In this document: positions 26,601 to 34,374 of the stretch, one piece after another | How positions within the stretch are numbered: position 1 is the first letter of the stretch | Layout of the letters: the number at the start of each line of letters is the position of its first letter | Origin: Neisseria sicca | GTDB taxonomy: Bacteria; Pseudomonadota; Gammaproteobacteria; Burkholderiales; Neisseriaceae | DNA: 64,000 bases | Direction: 5' to 3' | Assembly: GCF_017753665.1 (NCBI RefSeq) | Contig: NZ_CP072524.1 | Location: forward strand, 1-64,000 | Notes under the pieces: model-generated | Told to the model about the DNA's origin: nothing | What the model saw: the letters and a program-made list of their open reading frames with translations, nothing else | The model's database searches: none | Program-made: the position numbers and the translations under genes

Positions 26601-27344
26601 TTCCGCGAGCAATGGAATACCGAAGACGAACGGAGCAAAACCATAGCCCGCGCCCTGTCGAAAATCGATATTCTGCTTGCGCCCAGCAAATATTTTGCCG
26701 AACTGCATGAAAGAACTTTGGGCAGGAACGTCCTCGTCAACAAAAACGGCGTTACCCGCCCCTTGGGTCAAATATCCAAACGGAAAAAAGACGTTATCCG
26801 CTTCGGCTATGTCGGCGGGAAAACCAAAATCAAAGGCGTTCATCTGATTTTGGAAGCTTTCAGGAAACACCGTTTCCCCAATACCGAACTGGTTGTCGTG
26901 GACAATCTGCTCAACCTTGGTGCGCGTTCGTTTTTTGACAGCGATTTCGACGGCGTGGAACGCTTCCGCATCGAACCTGCTTACAGCCAAGATACCATCG
27001 ACCACTTCTTCTCGGAAATCGATGTTTTGTTGTTCCCGACCCAATGGAAAGAAAGTTTCGGGCTGACGGTCAGAGAGGCAGTGTTGCGTGATGTTTGGGT
27101 AATCGCTACTGACGCGGGCGGTGTGTCCGAAGACATTATCGACGGCGAAAACGGCACGGTCATTCCGTTTGACAGCGGCGTGGAAGAATTGAGTCGCGCC
27201 ATTGCCGAGGTTTGCGAACGCTATCAAGCAATGGACGACGGCGCAGTCATTGAACTGCCGAAAAGCCATATTCGGACTTTTGCGGAACAAAAAGACGAAT
27301 TGGCAGGACTATATCAAGAAATACTGTCGAACCAAGCAGATTGA
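23634..27344 (+). CDS. Giant multi-domain glycosyltransferase (GT2, coiled coil, two GT4-like modules)
   Basis: A 1236-residue protein. Residues 9-220 are a GT-A family 2 transferase (VSVMIPYYNCKEYIVETIQSV, VDDGSD, and the metal motif DSDD at 95-98). Residues about 250-390 are a long heptad coiled coil rich in Gln/Glu/Leu, with an internal repeat TIHxLNENR. From about 490 a GT-B-like module follows (LWEVDDLVFD; FRIIGYLELPEYF; GENGFLADN). From about 845 there is a second, better GT4 module (FGGATIVAEQL, HDAWWICPNQF, FGYVGGKTKIKGVHLI, PTQWKESFGLTVREA, TDAGGVSEDII). No signal or membrane helix is seen, so it is cytosolic. Probably builds a surface glycan; acceptor and sugars are unknown. It is first in a three-gene island. 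Confidence 0.85.
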   Translation: MNHQAQSPTVSVMIPYYNCKEYIVETIQSVLSQSHQNFEIIIVDDGSDPEHADYLREFLADKPAIRYAVQNNQGVAAARNHAARLAGGKYFLFLDSDDLILPDYIEKCVTVLENNPDCKLVYPLAEYFDAQEGLWNLPDYDGLESLLTGNRFPSSVSMHRAEDFAALGGFDENLTTHEDWDFWIRLLSNGGTVIRIPEVLFRYRKRRDGSSLINRLEQNPDLNREDWQKVYEKNRALFMQYHLGYSDCIQKISLLEQQIQSLSELNLQLREDNTNMQNQNQELQHVMAKLLQQTELSAKQTESLQQQIDMLMQLMVRSQAAEEQSKEQEKQIELLKKQIDTLQQEKQSLEHTIHTLNENRQSFEQTIHGLNENRALLEQHIRQESQRLAKYKGLWTVKVFKPFVKTEQAISSANRYRKGFRFLVREKGSIGKAYQFLRRHYKQTHSIKSVKQILKAVSSASAFEHSIQADPIPQTFIQRLSKHAADTLAPKVAIIAELSIPQCKKYRVIQKQEMLEELGIPCSVTSWMDSNEAKKQISLASLVIFYRVPGFDSVMDLIAECRRLNIKTLWEVDDLVFDEDVLKTSSTINLLEPAEREGVINGAKLYRQAMLACDEGIASTSGLAKAMKEAGLETVYVVENALDDETLAAARSIEGRLKKQEDGLIRIIYGSGTKTHNIDFLEAAPALANILKENPNVRFRIIGYLELPEYFDEVQSQIERIPFCNYTEYLTYLSECDISIAPLENFVFNDAKSNIKYLEASITKVASVCSPRAAFADVIVNGENGFLADNEQQWHEAFDTLIQNPELRDSMAQAAYRTVTETYSPQAIGSTQLAPAVRFESAAKGKTKVLSFNVFYHPQSFGGATIVAEQLNKLLADEETYEIYAVTTLPMKSWLPPYSVIRYEYGKVTVFGVAVPSEDAAAHENLRFDAAVKDIIELVQPDIAHIHCIQSMGVGMVDICREAGVKTLVTLHDAWWICPNQFMLDENEVFREQWNTEDERSKTIARALSKIDILLAPSKYFAELHERTLGRNVLVNKNGVTRPLGQISKRKKDVIRFGYVGGKTKIKGVHLILEAFRKHRFPNTELVVVDNLLNLGARSFFDSDFDGVERFRIEPAYSQDTIDHFFSEIDVLLFPTQWKESFGLTVREAVLRDVWVIATDAGGVSEDIIDGENGTVIPFDSGVEELSRAIAEVCERYQAMDDGAVIELPKSHIRTFAEQKDELAGLYQEILSNQAD

Positions 27345-27401
27345 TGTTTTCAGACGACCCTTTCGATGGCAGCAAAGGTCATCTGAAAATGACAGAGAAT
27401 G

Positions 27402-27424
27402 AACTTTGAACCCGTACGGCGTTG
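27402..27424. mobile_element. Remnant of a Correia element
   Basis: AACTTTGAACCCGTACGGCG and the following TTG match one end of the Correia core with two mismatches in 23 bases. The other end and the terminal repeat are missing. Confidence 0.45.
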
Positions 27425-27487
27425 TTTTGTCTAAACTAATTTTCACTGCATTGAAGCACTTGATATTAACCGCATCACATCTTAATC

Positions 27488-28498
27488 ATGAACAAAACCA
27501 TCATACTGGTCGCCCCATATATGTACGGGTTGGATAAGTGCATAGAAAAAAATCTGCGCTTCCACGGCTTCAATGTCATCAATCTCTGTTACGACGACAG
27601 GGACTCATACTATCCGCACATAGGCTGCCGTATTCTCGGTTTGTATCATAAACACATTAAAAAAGACGGCGATTATAAGAAAAAACTGAAATATTCCCGC
27701 TACCGGGGGCAGATAGTAGAAAAATTGGCTACATTAGAGGGAAACAAAGCAGACTATGCTCTTTGTATTCGCGCCAATATTTATCCCAAAGAAATTATTT
27801 CTGCTGTTCGTGAGCATAGCAAAGTATGTGTCAACTACCAATGGGACGGTATCGACCGTTTCCCCGACATCATCGAATATCTGCCCTATTTTGACCGCTG
27901 CTGGGTGTTCAATAAAAACGATGTGGAGAAATACCCCCAACACCGTTTTAAAGCAACCACTAATTTCTATTTCGATTTTCCCATTGAGGGAAACGGAAAA
28001 ACGGAAGGTCTTTATTTTTTAGGCGGCTACGAAGCAGGCAGAGAACATCAAACCTCCGTTTTTCTTAATGAAGCACGCAAGCTGGGATTGCCTTTGGATT
28101 TCCATATCTACTGCAAAGACGACCGTGCAAGCAAAATTTTTGGCAACGACGGCATTATCTATTTAAATAGACAAAGCATCCTAAGCTTTGAGCAAAATCT
28201 GCAAAAGGTCAAAAACTGTCTGGCAGTCGTCGATTTTGTCCAATTTGAAAATTACGGCTTGTCTTTCCGCGTATTTGACGCCCTGTGTTTCGACAAAAAA
28301 CTGATTACCAGCAATCAGGCAGTAACGGAATGCGACTTCTATCATCCCGACAACATCTTTATTTGGGACGGAGAAAGCCTTGATGGATTGGAAGACTTTT
28401 TCAGACGACCTTACCATCCCGTTTCCAAAGAAATAAAAAACAAATACGCCTTCGGCAACTGGGTTCGCCGAATCCTCGACATATCAGACGAATCATAA
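27488..28498 (+). CDS. Putative glycan-biosynthesis protein, paralogue 1
   Basis: A 336-residue soluble protein of a family I cannot name. It shares with the next gene a series of motifs: CVNYQWDGIDRFPDI, TTNFYFD, a C-terminal GLSFRVFDALCFDKKLIT, and FYHPDNIFIWDGESLDGL. The order of an N-terminal Rossmann-like start (IILVAPYMYGLDKCIEKNLRFHGFNV) and a C-terminal KKLIT ... DNIF segment recalls GT-B glycosyltransferases of the CgeB type, but no standard EX7E motif is plain. It lies 143 bp after the giant glycosyltransferase and 9 bp before its paralogue. A transferase role in the same glycan is inference. Confidence 0.7.
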   Translation: MNKTIILVAPYMYGLDKCIEKNLRFHGFNVINLCYDDRDSYYPHIGCRILGLYHKHIKKDGDYKKKLKYSRYRGQIVEKLATLEGNKADYALCIRANIYPKEIISAVREHSKVCVNYQWDGIDRFPDIIEYLPYFDRCWVFNKNDVEKYPQHRFKATTNFYFDFPIEGNGKTEGLYFLGGYEAGREHQTSVFLNEARKLGLPLDFHIYCKDDRASKIFGNDGIIYLNRQSILSFEQNLQKVKNCLAVVDFVQFENYGLSFRVFDALCFDKKLITSNQAVTECDFYHPDNIFIWDGESLDGLEDFFRRPYHPVSKEIKNKYAFGNWVRRILDISDES

Positions 28499-28507
28499 AG
28501 AGATACC

Positions 28508-29548
28508 ATGACGACCGAACAAAAAACGATTATCTTGGGGATGCCCTCCGACAACCAAATCTACCGCGTCATCGAAGCCGCCTTAAATCATCACGGCTTC
28601 AACGTCGTCAGCGTCGTCATGGACAACCTGAATTTCCGCTATCCTTCCCTTTCCAGTCGTCTGAAAGTCAAATTCAGGCAACTGGTGCTGCGGGACAAGA
28701 ATGCCAAAAAAGACTTTAAATCCGCTCAATTAATCCGAGACGCCGAAAACAAACTGGCAGCGTACGGCAAGGCGGATTACGCCCTGTTTATCCGCGGCGA
28801 CATCTACTCGCCTGAGTTTCTGGATATGATTAAACGTCATACCCGTCATGGCAATATGGTCAACTACCAATGGGACGGCATCGACCGTTTCCCCGCCATT
28901 TGGGATTGCGCCGACCAGTTCGACCGTATTTACGTTTTTGATCCCGCCGATATGCGAAATTCGAAACATCCTTTCCTGCCGACCACCAACTTCTATTTCG
29001 ATCACGACGTCAACCTGCCCGAAAACCCGCCCAACGATTTCTATTTCATCGGCTGGCATATGCCCGACCGCGCCCCGATTATTTCCGCGTTCGGCAAAGC
29101 GGCCGAAACGCTGGGCTGGAAGCTCGACTTCAATATCGGCTGTCTGAATACCGACGTCGATACCCTCCGCCGTTTTTATCCTACGGAAAACATCAAAATC
29201 TTCATCGGCGTCAGAAGTTTCGCAGACAACCTCGAAGCCGCCAAACAGGCAAAAATCCTGATAGATTTCAAAACGCCCGTTCACAACGGCCTCTCGTTCC
29301 GCCCCTTCGAAGCCCTCGGTTACCGCAAAAAACTGATTACCACCAACGCTGAAATCAAAAAATACGATTTCTACCACCCCGACAACATCTTCGTTTGGGA
29401 TGGTAAAAGTTTGGATGGTTTGGCAGAATTTGTCGCCAAACCCTACTGCGAACTGTCGCCCGAAATCTACCAAAAATACAGTTTCGGCAACTGGTTGCGC
29501 TATATTCTAGACATACCGCCCCATCAAAAAATAACCCTGCCCGAATAA
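28508..29548 (+). CDS. Putative glycan-biosynthesis protein, paralogue 2
   Basis: A 346-residue paralogue of the preceding gene, with MVNYQWDGIDRFPAI, TTNFYFDHD, GLSFRPFEALGYRKKLIT and FYHPDNIFVWDGKSLDGL in the same order. Only 9 bp separate the two, so they form a tandem duplication and are cotranscribed. Divergence is high outside the motifs, suggesting different substrates rather than a recent copy. The N-terminus TIILGMPSDNQIYRVIEAALNHHGFNVVSV fits a nucleotide-binding alpha/beta fold. The function is not established. Confidence 0.7.
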   Translation: MTTEQKTIILGMPSDNQIYRVIEAALNHHGFNVVSVVMDNLNFRYPSLSSRLKVKFRQLVLRDKNAKKDFKSAQLIRDAENKLAAYGKADYALFIRGDIYSPEFLDMIKRHTRHGNMVNYQWDGIDRFPAIWDCADQFDRIYVFDPADMRNSKHPFLPTTNFYFDHDVNLPENPPNDFYFIGWHMPDRAPIISAFGKAAETLGWKLDFNIGCLNTDVDTLRRFYPTENIKIFIGVRSFADNLEAAKQAKILIDFKTPVHNGLSFRPFEALGYRKKLITTNAEIKKYDFYHPDNIFVWDGKSLDGLAEFVAKPYCELSPEIYQKYSFGNWLRYILDIPPHQKITLPE

Positions 29549-29609
29549 ACGGAGAGGTCGTCTGAAATTTGCCGATATAGCAGATAAAATAGGCAATGCC
29601 TGCACTATC

Positions 29610-29629
29610 ATTCCCGCCTGTGCGGGAAT
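29610..29629. repeat. dRS3 repeat between DUS copies
   Basis: ATTCCCGCCTGTGCGGGAAT is an exact dRS3 match. It lies between a forward DUS near 29555 and a reverse DUS near 29656, at the right border of the glycan island. Confidence 0.85.
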
Positions 29630-29749
29630 GACAATACGGAGGCTTCTTATTTTGTTTCAGACGACCTCAAAAATTAGATTCATCACACTATTTATGCTAT
29701 AAGGTCGTCTGAAATCAACAGACTCCATTCCCAAAACAAGGAAGTAAAC

Positions 29750-30496
29750 ATGAGCACACAAGATTTAAGCGGCAAAGTCGCATTGGTAATAGGCGCATCG
29801 CGCGGTATCGGCGCGGCGATTGCCGACACACTGGCGGCGGCAGGTGCCAAAGTCATCGGTACGGCGACCAGCGAAAGCGGCGTGGCAGCAATTAGCGAAC
29901 GTCTGGCGCAATGGGGCGGCGAAGGCCGTGCATTGAATTCCGCCGAACCCGAAACCATTGAAAACCTGATCGCCGACATCGAAAAAGTGTTCGGCAAGCT
30001 GGATATTCTGGTCAACAACGCCGGCATCACCCGCGACAACCTCCTGATGCGTATGAAAGAAGAAGAGTGGGACGACATCATGCAGGTTAACCTCAAATCC
30101 GTGTTCCGCGCCTCTAAAGCCGTATTGCGCGGCATGATGAAGCAGCGTGCCGGCCGCATCATCAACATCACATCCGTTGTCGGCGTGATGGGCAATGCCG
30201 GTCAGACCAACTATGCCGCGGCAAAAGCGGGCTTGATCGGTTTCTCCAAATCCATGGCGCGCGAAGTCGGCAGCCGCGGCATTACCGTCAACTGCGTCGC
30301 TCCCGGCTTTATCGACACCGACATGACCCGCGCCCTGCCTGAAGAAACCCGAAAAACCTTCGAAGCGCAAACTTCGCTGGGCAAATTCGGCGAAGCGCAG
30401 GACATTGCCGATGCGGTATTGTTCCTCGCTTCCGACCAAGCAAAATACATCACCGGTCAAACGCTGCACGTCAACGGCGGCATGTTGATGCCTTGA
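29750..30496 (+). CDS. fabG: 3-oxoacyl-ACP reductase
   Basis: FabG is the NADPH-dependent short-chain reductase of fatty acid elongation. The 248 residues show the cofactor motif GASRGIGAAIAD, NNAGITRDNLLMRM, the catalytic Ser-Tyr-Lys (ITSVVGVMGNAGQTNYAAAKAG) and the C-terminal YITGQTLHVNGGM. All of these are typical of true FabG rather than a generic SDR. The glycan island separates it from fabD-msbA. A DUS terminator follows. Confidence 0.95.
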   Translation: MSTQDLSGKVALVIGASRGIGAAIADTLAAAGAKVIGTATSESGVAAISERLAQWGGEGRALNSAEPETIENLIADIEKVFGKLDILVNNAGITRDNLLMRMKEEEWDDIMQVNLKSVFRASKAVLRGMMKQRAGRIINITSVVGVMGNAGQTNYAAAKAGLIGFSKSMAREVGSRGITVNCVAPGFIDTDMTRALPEETRKTFEAQTSLGKFGEAQDIADAVLFLASDQAKYITGQTLHVNGGMLMP

Positions 30497-30513
30497 TTCG
30501 GCTTGGAAAATAA

Positions 30514-30552
30514 AGAAGGTCGTCTGAAAACGGATTTCAGACGACCTTTTTG
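30514..30552. terminator. DUS-pair terminator between fabG and the kinase gene
   Basis: GAAGGTCGTCTGAAAAC and its complement with a short loop and T-run lie between two convergent genes, 18 bp after fabG. Confidence 0.8.
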
Positions 30553-30558
30553 TTTTGT

Positions 30559-31878
30559 TTAGTCTGCTTGCAGCAGTTGCTTGTTGAGTTCCGCCTGTAT
30601 CAGCAGGCCGTGGGCGAAGTTGCGGCTGTCGGTGAGGATGAGTTTGCCGCCGTAGCGTTTGGCGATGGCGTCGGCGATGGAGAGTCCGAGTCCGGTGCCT
30701 TGCTGTTCCGTGCCGAGTATGCGGTAGAAGGCGTCGGTTACGCGGCTGCGTTCGGCAGCGGGGATGCCGGGGCCGTCGTCTTCCACCCAGATGGTGAGGG
30801 TGGTCGGGGTCTCGCTGAAACCTATGTCGATGCGGCCGCCTGCGGGGGTGTAGCGGATGGCGTTGTCGGTGAAGGTTTTGATGAGGGTGTAGATTTCGGT
30901 GTCGTCGGCTCGGATGCGCAGGTCGTTTTCGACGGCGACGCCGATGTCTTGCTGTTTGTCGAGGGCGAGGGGCATGAGTTCTTGCAGCACGCGGCGGAAC
31001 TGGGCTTGCAGGCTGATGTTGGTCAGGTTGCGTTGGGTTTCGGAGCCTTGGGCGCGGGCGTGGGTCAGGAGCTGCTCGAGCAGGTGGCGGTTGCGCTGTA
31101 TGCTTTGGAGGATGAGTCCGGTCTGTTCGCGGGCTTCGTCCGATTGTGGCAGCTTGGTGAGCCGTTCTGCCTGAAGGGAGAGGGCGGTCAGGGGGCTGCG
31201 CAGTTCGTGGGCGGCATCGGCGATGAAGCGTTGCTGGCGGCGGATGTTTTCGCCTGTACGTTGCAGCAGTTGGTTGATGGCGGTAACGAAGCCTTGTATT
31301 TCGCTGGGCACGCCTTCTCCGTCCAGCGGCGAGAGGTCGTCTGAACGGCGTTGTCCGAGGGAGGCGGAAAGGGTCTTAACGGGACGCATGGCGCGGTAGG
31401 TGATCCACACGGTCAGCAGGATCATGAGGGGCAGGGCGATGAGCAGCGGGAGGACGCTTTGGTAGGCGGCGGTGGCTGCGAGATCGTCGCGGTATTCGGT
31501 TTCTTGGAGTACGGCGATTTTACCTTGCGGAGTTTGGCGGACGTAGGCGCGGTATTCGTCGTCATCGTCGTCAACGCCGCCTTTGATGGTGTGGAATCCT
31601 TCGCCGAGTGTGTTGGACAGGGGGACGGTGTCTTCTTGTCCGAAGGTTTGGATGAGGATGTGGTTTTCGCTGCCTATTTGTGTGTAGTCGGTGGTTTTGG
31701 GGTTGATGTAGGCGGCGGTTTGGCGCAACAGGTCGTCCTGAAGCTCTTCGGCTTCATGGTAGGTTTGGTAATAGGAGAACGCGCCTGCGATGATGGACAA
31801 AGGCAGGAACATCAGTATCAGGGCGATGCTGATACGGACTTGCAGGGATTGTTTGAGGGTCTGGATAAAGTGATGCAT
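30559..31878 (-). CDS. Sensor histidine kinase, QseC/PmrB type
   Basis: A 439-residue inner-membrane kinase. Transmembrane helices are at about 15-35 and 139-160. The periplasmic loop between them carries five consecutive aspartates (103-107), a possible cation-binding patch. HAMP-like sequence follows, then the H-box ADAAHELRSPLTAL (His224), N-box DNAIRYTPAGG and G-boxes DDGPGIP and GTGLGLS. Its response regulator is encoded 76 bp upstream on the same strand. The pair resembles QseBC/PmrAB. It does not look like the neisserial MisRS system. The signal is unknown. Confidence 0.88.
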   Translation of the reverse strand: MHHFIQTLKQSLQVRISIALILMFLPLSIIAGAFSYYQTYHEAEELQDDLLRQTAAYINPKTTDYTQIGSENHILIQTFGQEDTVPLSNTLGEGFHTIKGGVDDDDDEYRAYVRQTPQGKIAVLQETEYRDDLAATAAYQSVLPLLIALPLMILLTVWITYRAMRPVKTLSASLGQRRSDDLSPLDGEGVPSEIQGFVTAINQLLQRTGENIRRQQRFIADAAHELRSPLTALSLQAERLTKLPQSDEAREQTGLILQSIQRNRHLLEQLLTHARAQGSETQRNLTNISLQAQFRRVLQELMPLALDKQQDIGVAVENDLRIRADDTEIYTLIKTFTDNAIRYTPAGGRIDIGFSETPTTLTIWVEDDGPGIPAAERSRVTDAFYRILGTEQQGTGLGLSIADAIAKRYGGKLILTDSRNFAHGLLIQAELNKQLLQAD

Positions 31879-31954
31879 AGTGTGTTTGGTAAGGCTGTTT
31901 TAGGTTTTGTTATTAATTATGGCATGGGCGGGCATGGATGCGCGGATTGAGGTT

Positions 31955-32626
31955 TCAGACGACCTCTTTTGCGACTAGCCAGCCTACGCCGCGTACGTTT
32001 TGGATGTGTTCTTTGCCGAGCTTTTTACGCAGGGCGTGGATGAGGAAATCGACGGCGTTGCTCTCGACTTCTTCGCCCCAGCCGTAGATTTTGTCTTCAA
32101 GGTCGCTGCGGGAGAGGATGATGCCGGGGCGCATCATCAGGGCTTGGAGGACGGCAAATTCTTTGTTGCTCAGGAGGACGGGTTTGTCTTCTCCTTTGAC
32201 TTCGACTTGGTAGGTGGCGGGGTTGAGGGTAAGTGCGCCGTTGGTCAGCAGGGTTTGGCTGTGGCCGCTGTGGCGGCGCAGGACGGCGCGCATACGGGCT
32301 TGCAGCTCCGCCATGTCGAAGGGTTTGACGATGTAGTCGTCGGCGCCGCCGTCCAGCCCGTTGAGGCGGCTGTGGAGGTCGTCGCGGGCGGTTACGATGA
32401 GGACGGGGGTTTTGCTGCCTTCGTGTCGGATTTGGGTGAGAACATCCAACCCGTCTTTGCCGGGCAGTCCGAGGTCGAGCAGCAGCAAGTCGTAGTTCTG
32501 TGCCTGAAGGGCGGTAGAAACTTGGCTGCCGTTTTTGACCCAATCGACGGCATAGCCGCTGTCTTTGAGGTTGGCGGCTACGGCTTGGGCAATCATGTGG
32601 TCGTCTTCTGCAAGCAATACGCGCAT
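31955..32626 (-). CDS. Response regulator, OmpR/QseB family
   Basis: A 223-residue regulator. The receiver domain (1-120) has the acidic pocket EDD, the phosphorylation site Asp51 (LLLLDLGLPG) and Lys101 in IVKPF. The C-terminal winged helix (about 128-220) contains LLSNKEFAVLQALMMRPGIILSRSDL and VDFLIHALRKKLG. It is the partner of the kinase at 30559-31878. GGAGA precedes the ATG. Its upstream region contains the first of two mirror-image DUS hairpins. Confidence 0.92.
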   Translation of the reverse strand: MRVLLAEDDHMIAQAVAANLKDSGYAVDWVKNGSQVSTALQAQNYDLLLLDLGLPGKDGLDVLTQIRHEGSKTPVLIVTARDDLHSRLNGLDGGADDYIVKPFDMAELQARMRAVLRRHSGHSQTLLTNGALTLNPATYQVEVKGEDKPVLLSNKEFAVLQALMMRPGIILSRSDLEDKIYGWGEEVESNAVDFLIHALRKKLGKEHIQNVRGVGWLVAKEVV

Positions 32627-32684
32627 GGTGTTCTCCTTAATTAATGGGAGGATAGCAGGGGAAAATTAGGAAGGGTTTAGCAGG

Positions 32685-32722
32685 AGGTCGTCTGAAAACG
32701 GAATCGGGTTTTCAGACGACCT
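32685..32722. repeat. DUS hairpin, copy A of an inverted duplicate
   Basis: A 38-bp near-palindrome: a DUS pair around the spacer GGAATCGGG. It is the exact reverse complement of copy B at 32836-32873. T-rich sequence follows on the plus strand. Confidence 0.85.
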
Positions 32723-32835
32723 TTTTGTTGTTTTTCCGTACTTTATCGGGTTCCTTGGGCGTGGGTTTTGCTTAGTATGCTGGACATTTTTTCTAAAGGA
32801 ATACTGCACCTGAATTGTTTACCAATCTTGCCAAA

Positions 32836-32873
32836 AGGTCGTCTGAAAACCCGATTCCGTTTTCAGACGACCT
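32836..32873. repeat. DUS hairpin, copy B of an inverted duplicate
   Basis: All 38 positions match the reverse complement of copy A, spacer included (CCCGATTCC). It lies 8 bp from the 3' end of rng and is also a plausible rng terminator. Confidence 0.85.
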
Positions 32874-32880
32874 TTTGTCA

Positions 32881-34374
32881 TTACAGCAACACAATATCGT
32901 ACTGTTCCTGCGTGTAGGCGGTTTCGACTGCCAGCGAAATCGGTTTGCCGATAAAGTCTATCAGCATCGCCAGCGATTGCGATTCTTCGTCGAGGAAGAG
33001 GTCGATGACGTTGGGTGCGGCGAGGATACGGAAGGACTGCACGTCGTAACGGCGGGCTTCACGGACGATTTCGCGCTGGATTTCGTAACAGATGGTCTGC
33101 GGCGTTTTCAGACGACCCCTGCCTTGGCAGGACGGGCAGGGTTCGCAGAGGATTTGGCTGAGGTTTTCACGCGAACGTTTGCGGGTCAATTCGACCAAAC
33201 CCAAGCTGGTGAAGCCGTTGAGGGTAACGCGGGTACGGTCGAAGGCGAGGGCTTTGGCAAGCTCTTGCAATACGGCTTCGCGGTGGGCTTCCTGCGCCAT
33301 GTCGATGAAGTCGATAATGATGATGCCGCCGAGGTTGCGCAACCGTAATTCGCGGGCGATGGTGTGGCAGGCTTCAAGGTTGGTGCGGAAGATGGTTTCG
33401 TCGAAGTTGCGCGCACCGACGAAGCCGCCGGTGTTCACGTCTATCGTGGTCATGGCTTCGGTGGACTCGATAATCAGGTAGCTGCCGAAGTTGAGGTTGA
33501 CGCGCGGTTGCAGGGCGCGGCTGATTTCCTGTTCGACGTTGTGGGTTTCAAACAGCGGGCGTTCGCCTTTGAACAACTCTATCCTGCCCAATGCGCCGTG
33601 GACGTATTGCTCGGCGAAGCGGGTCATGCGGCGGTGGTTTTCGGTTGAGTCGACCAGAATTTTTTGCGTGTCGAGGCTGAACATATCGCGCAACACGCGC
33701 AGGCTCAAAGGCAAATCCTGATACAGCAGGGTTTCCGGAGGCTGGATTTTTGCTTGTTCTTGAATGTGTTCCCACACTTTGGTCAGGTAGTGGATGTCGG
33801 ACTGAAGCTGCTCGTCGGTGGCGTTTTCGGCGTTGGTACGGATAATGTAGCCGTGGCACGCGTCTTCGGGCAGCAGGTTGGTCAGGCGTTCGCGCAGGCT
33901 GTTGCGCTCGGTATCGTCTTCGATGCGCTGGGAAATGCCGATGTGGTCCTCCTGCGGAAGGTGGACGAGGAAACGTCCGGCCAGCGAAATTTGAGTGGAA
34001 AGGCGTGCGCCTTTGGTGTTGATAGGGTCTTTGATGACTTGCACCAAAACCGACTGCCCTTCAAACAACATATGCTCGATGCGCTGGGTTTCGTCGGGGT
34101 TGCGGCGTTGTTCGAGGACATCGACGATGTGCAGAAACGCGGCGCGTTCCAAACCGATGTCGATGAACGCACTCTGCATGCCGGGCAACACGCGGCGCAC
34201 CACGCCCAGATAAATATTGCCGACCAGACTGTGGCCGCTGTTGCGTTCGATGTGCAGCTCGCAGATATTGTTTTCTTCCAACACCGCCACGCGCGTTTCC
34301 TGCGGCGTAATGTTAACAAGCACGGTTTCGGGCGGACGGATAGCGTCCTTCGGGATAGGAATTCCTGAAAGCAT
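32881..34374 (-). CDS. rng: Ribonuclease G
   Basis: An endoribonuclease of the RNase E/G family that matures 16S rRNA 5' ends and degrades mRNA. The 497-residue protein has an N-terminal S1 domain (about 38-120, GNIYLGVVRRVLPGMQSAFIDIG). The catalytic region has IDVNTGGFVG and the DNase I-like DFIDM aspartates. The zinc-link CEPCPSCQGRG is near 405. The RNase E C-terminal scaffold is absent, as expected for RNase G. The usual neighbour maf/yhdE is not seen. Confidence 0.93.
   Translation of the reverse strand: MLSGIPIPKDAIRPPETVLVNITPQETRVAVLEENNICELHIERNSGHSLVGNIYLGVVRRVLPGMQSAFIDIGLERAAFLHIVDVLEQRRNPDETQRIEHMLFEGQSVLVQVIKDPINTKGARLSTQISLAGRFLVHLPQEDHIGISQRIEDDTERNSLRERLTNLLPEDACHGYIIRTNAENATDEQLQSDIHYLTKVWEHIQEQAKIQPPETLLYQDLPLSLRVLRDMFSLDTQKILVDSTENHRRMTRFAEQYVHGALGRIELFKGERPLFETHNVEQEISRALQPRVNLNFGSYLIIESTEAMTTIDVNTGGFVGARNFDETIFRTNLEACHTIARELRLRNLGGIIIIDFIDMAQEAHREAVLQELAKALAFDRTRVTLNGFTSLGLVELTRKRSRENLSQILCEPCPSCQGRGRLKTPQTICYEIQREIVREARRYDVQSFRILAAPNVIDLFLDEESQSLAMLIDFIGKPISLAVETAYTQEQYDIVLL

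Noticed and set aside
30559..32626. Two-component pair as MisRS
   Set aside because: The kinase and regulator resemble the QseBC/PmrAB type, and the sequences do not match what I recall of meningococcal MisR/MisS.
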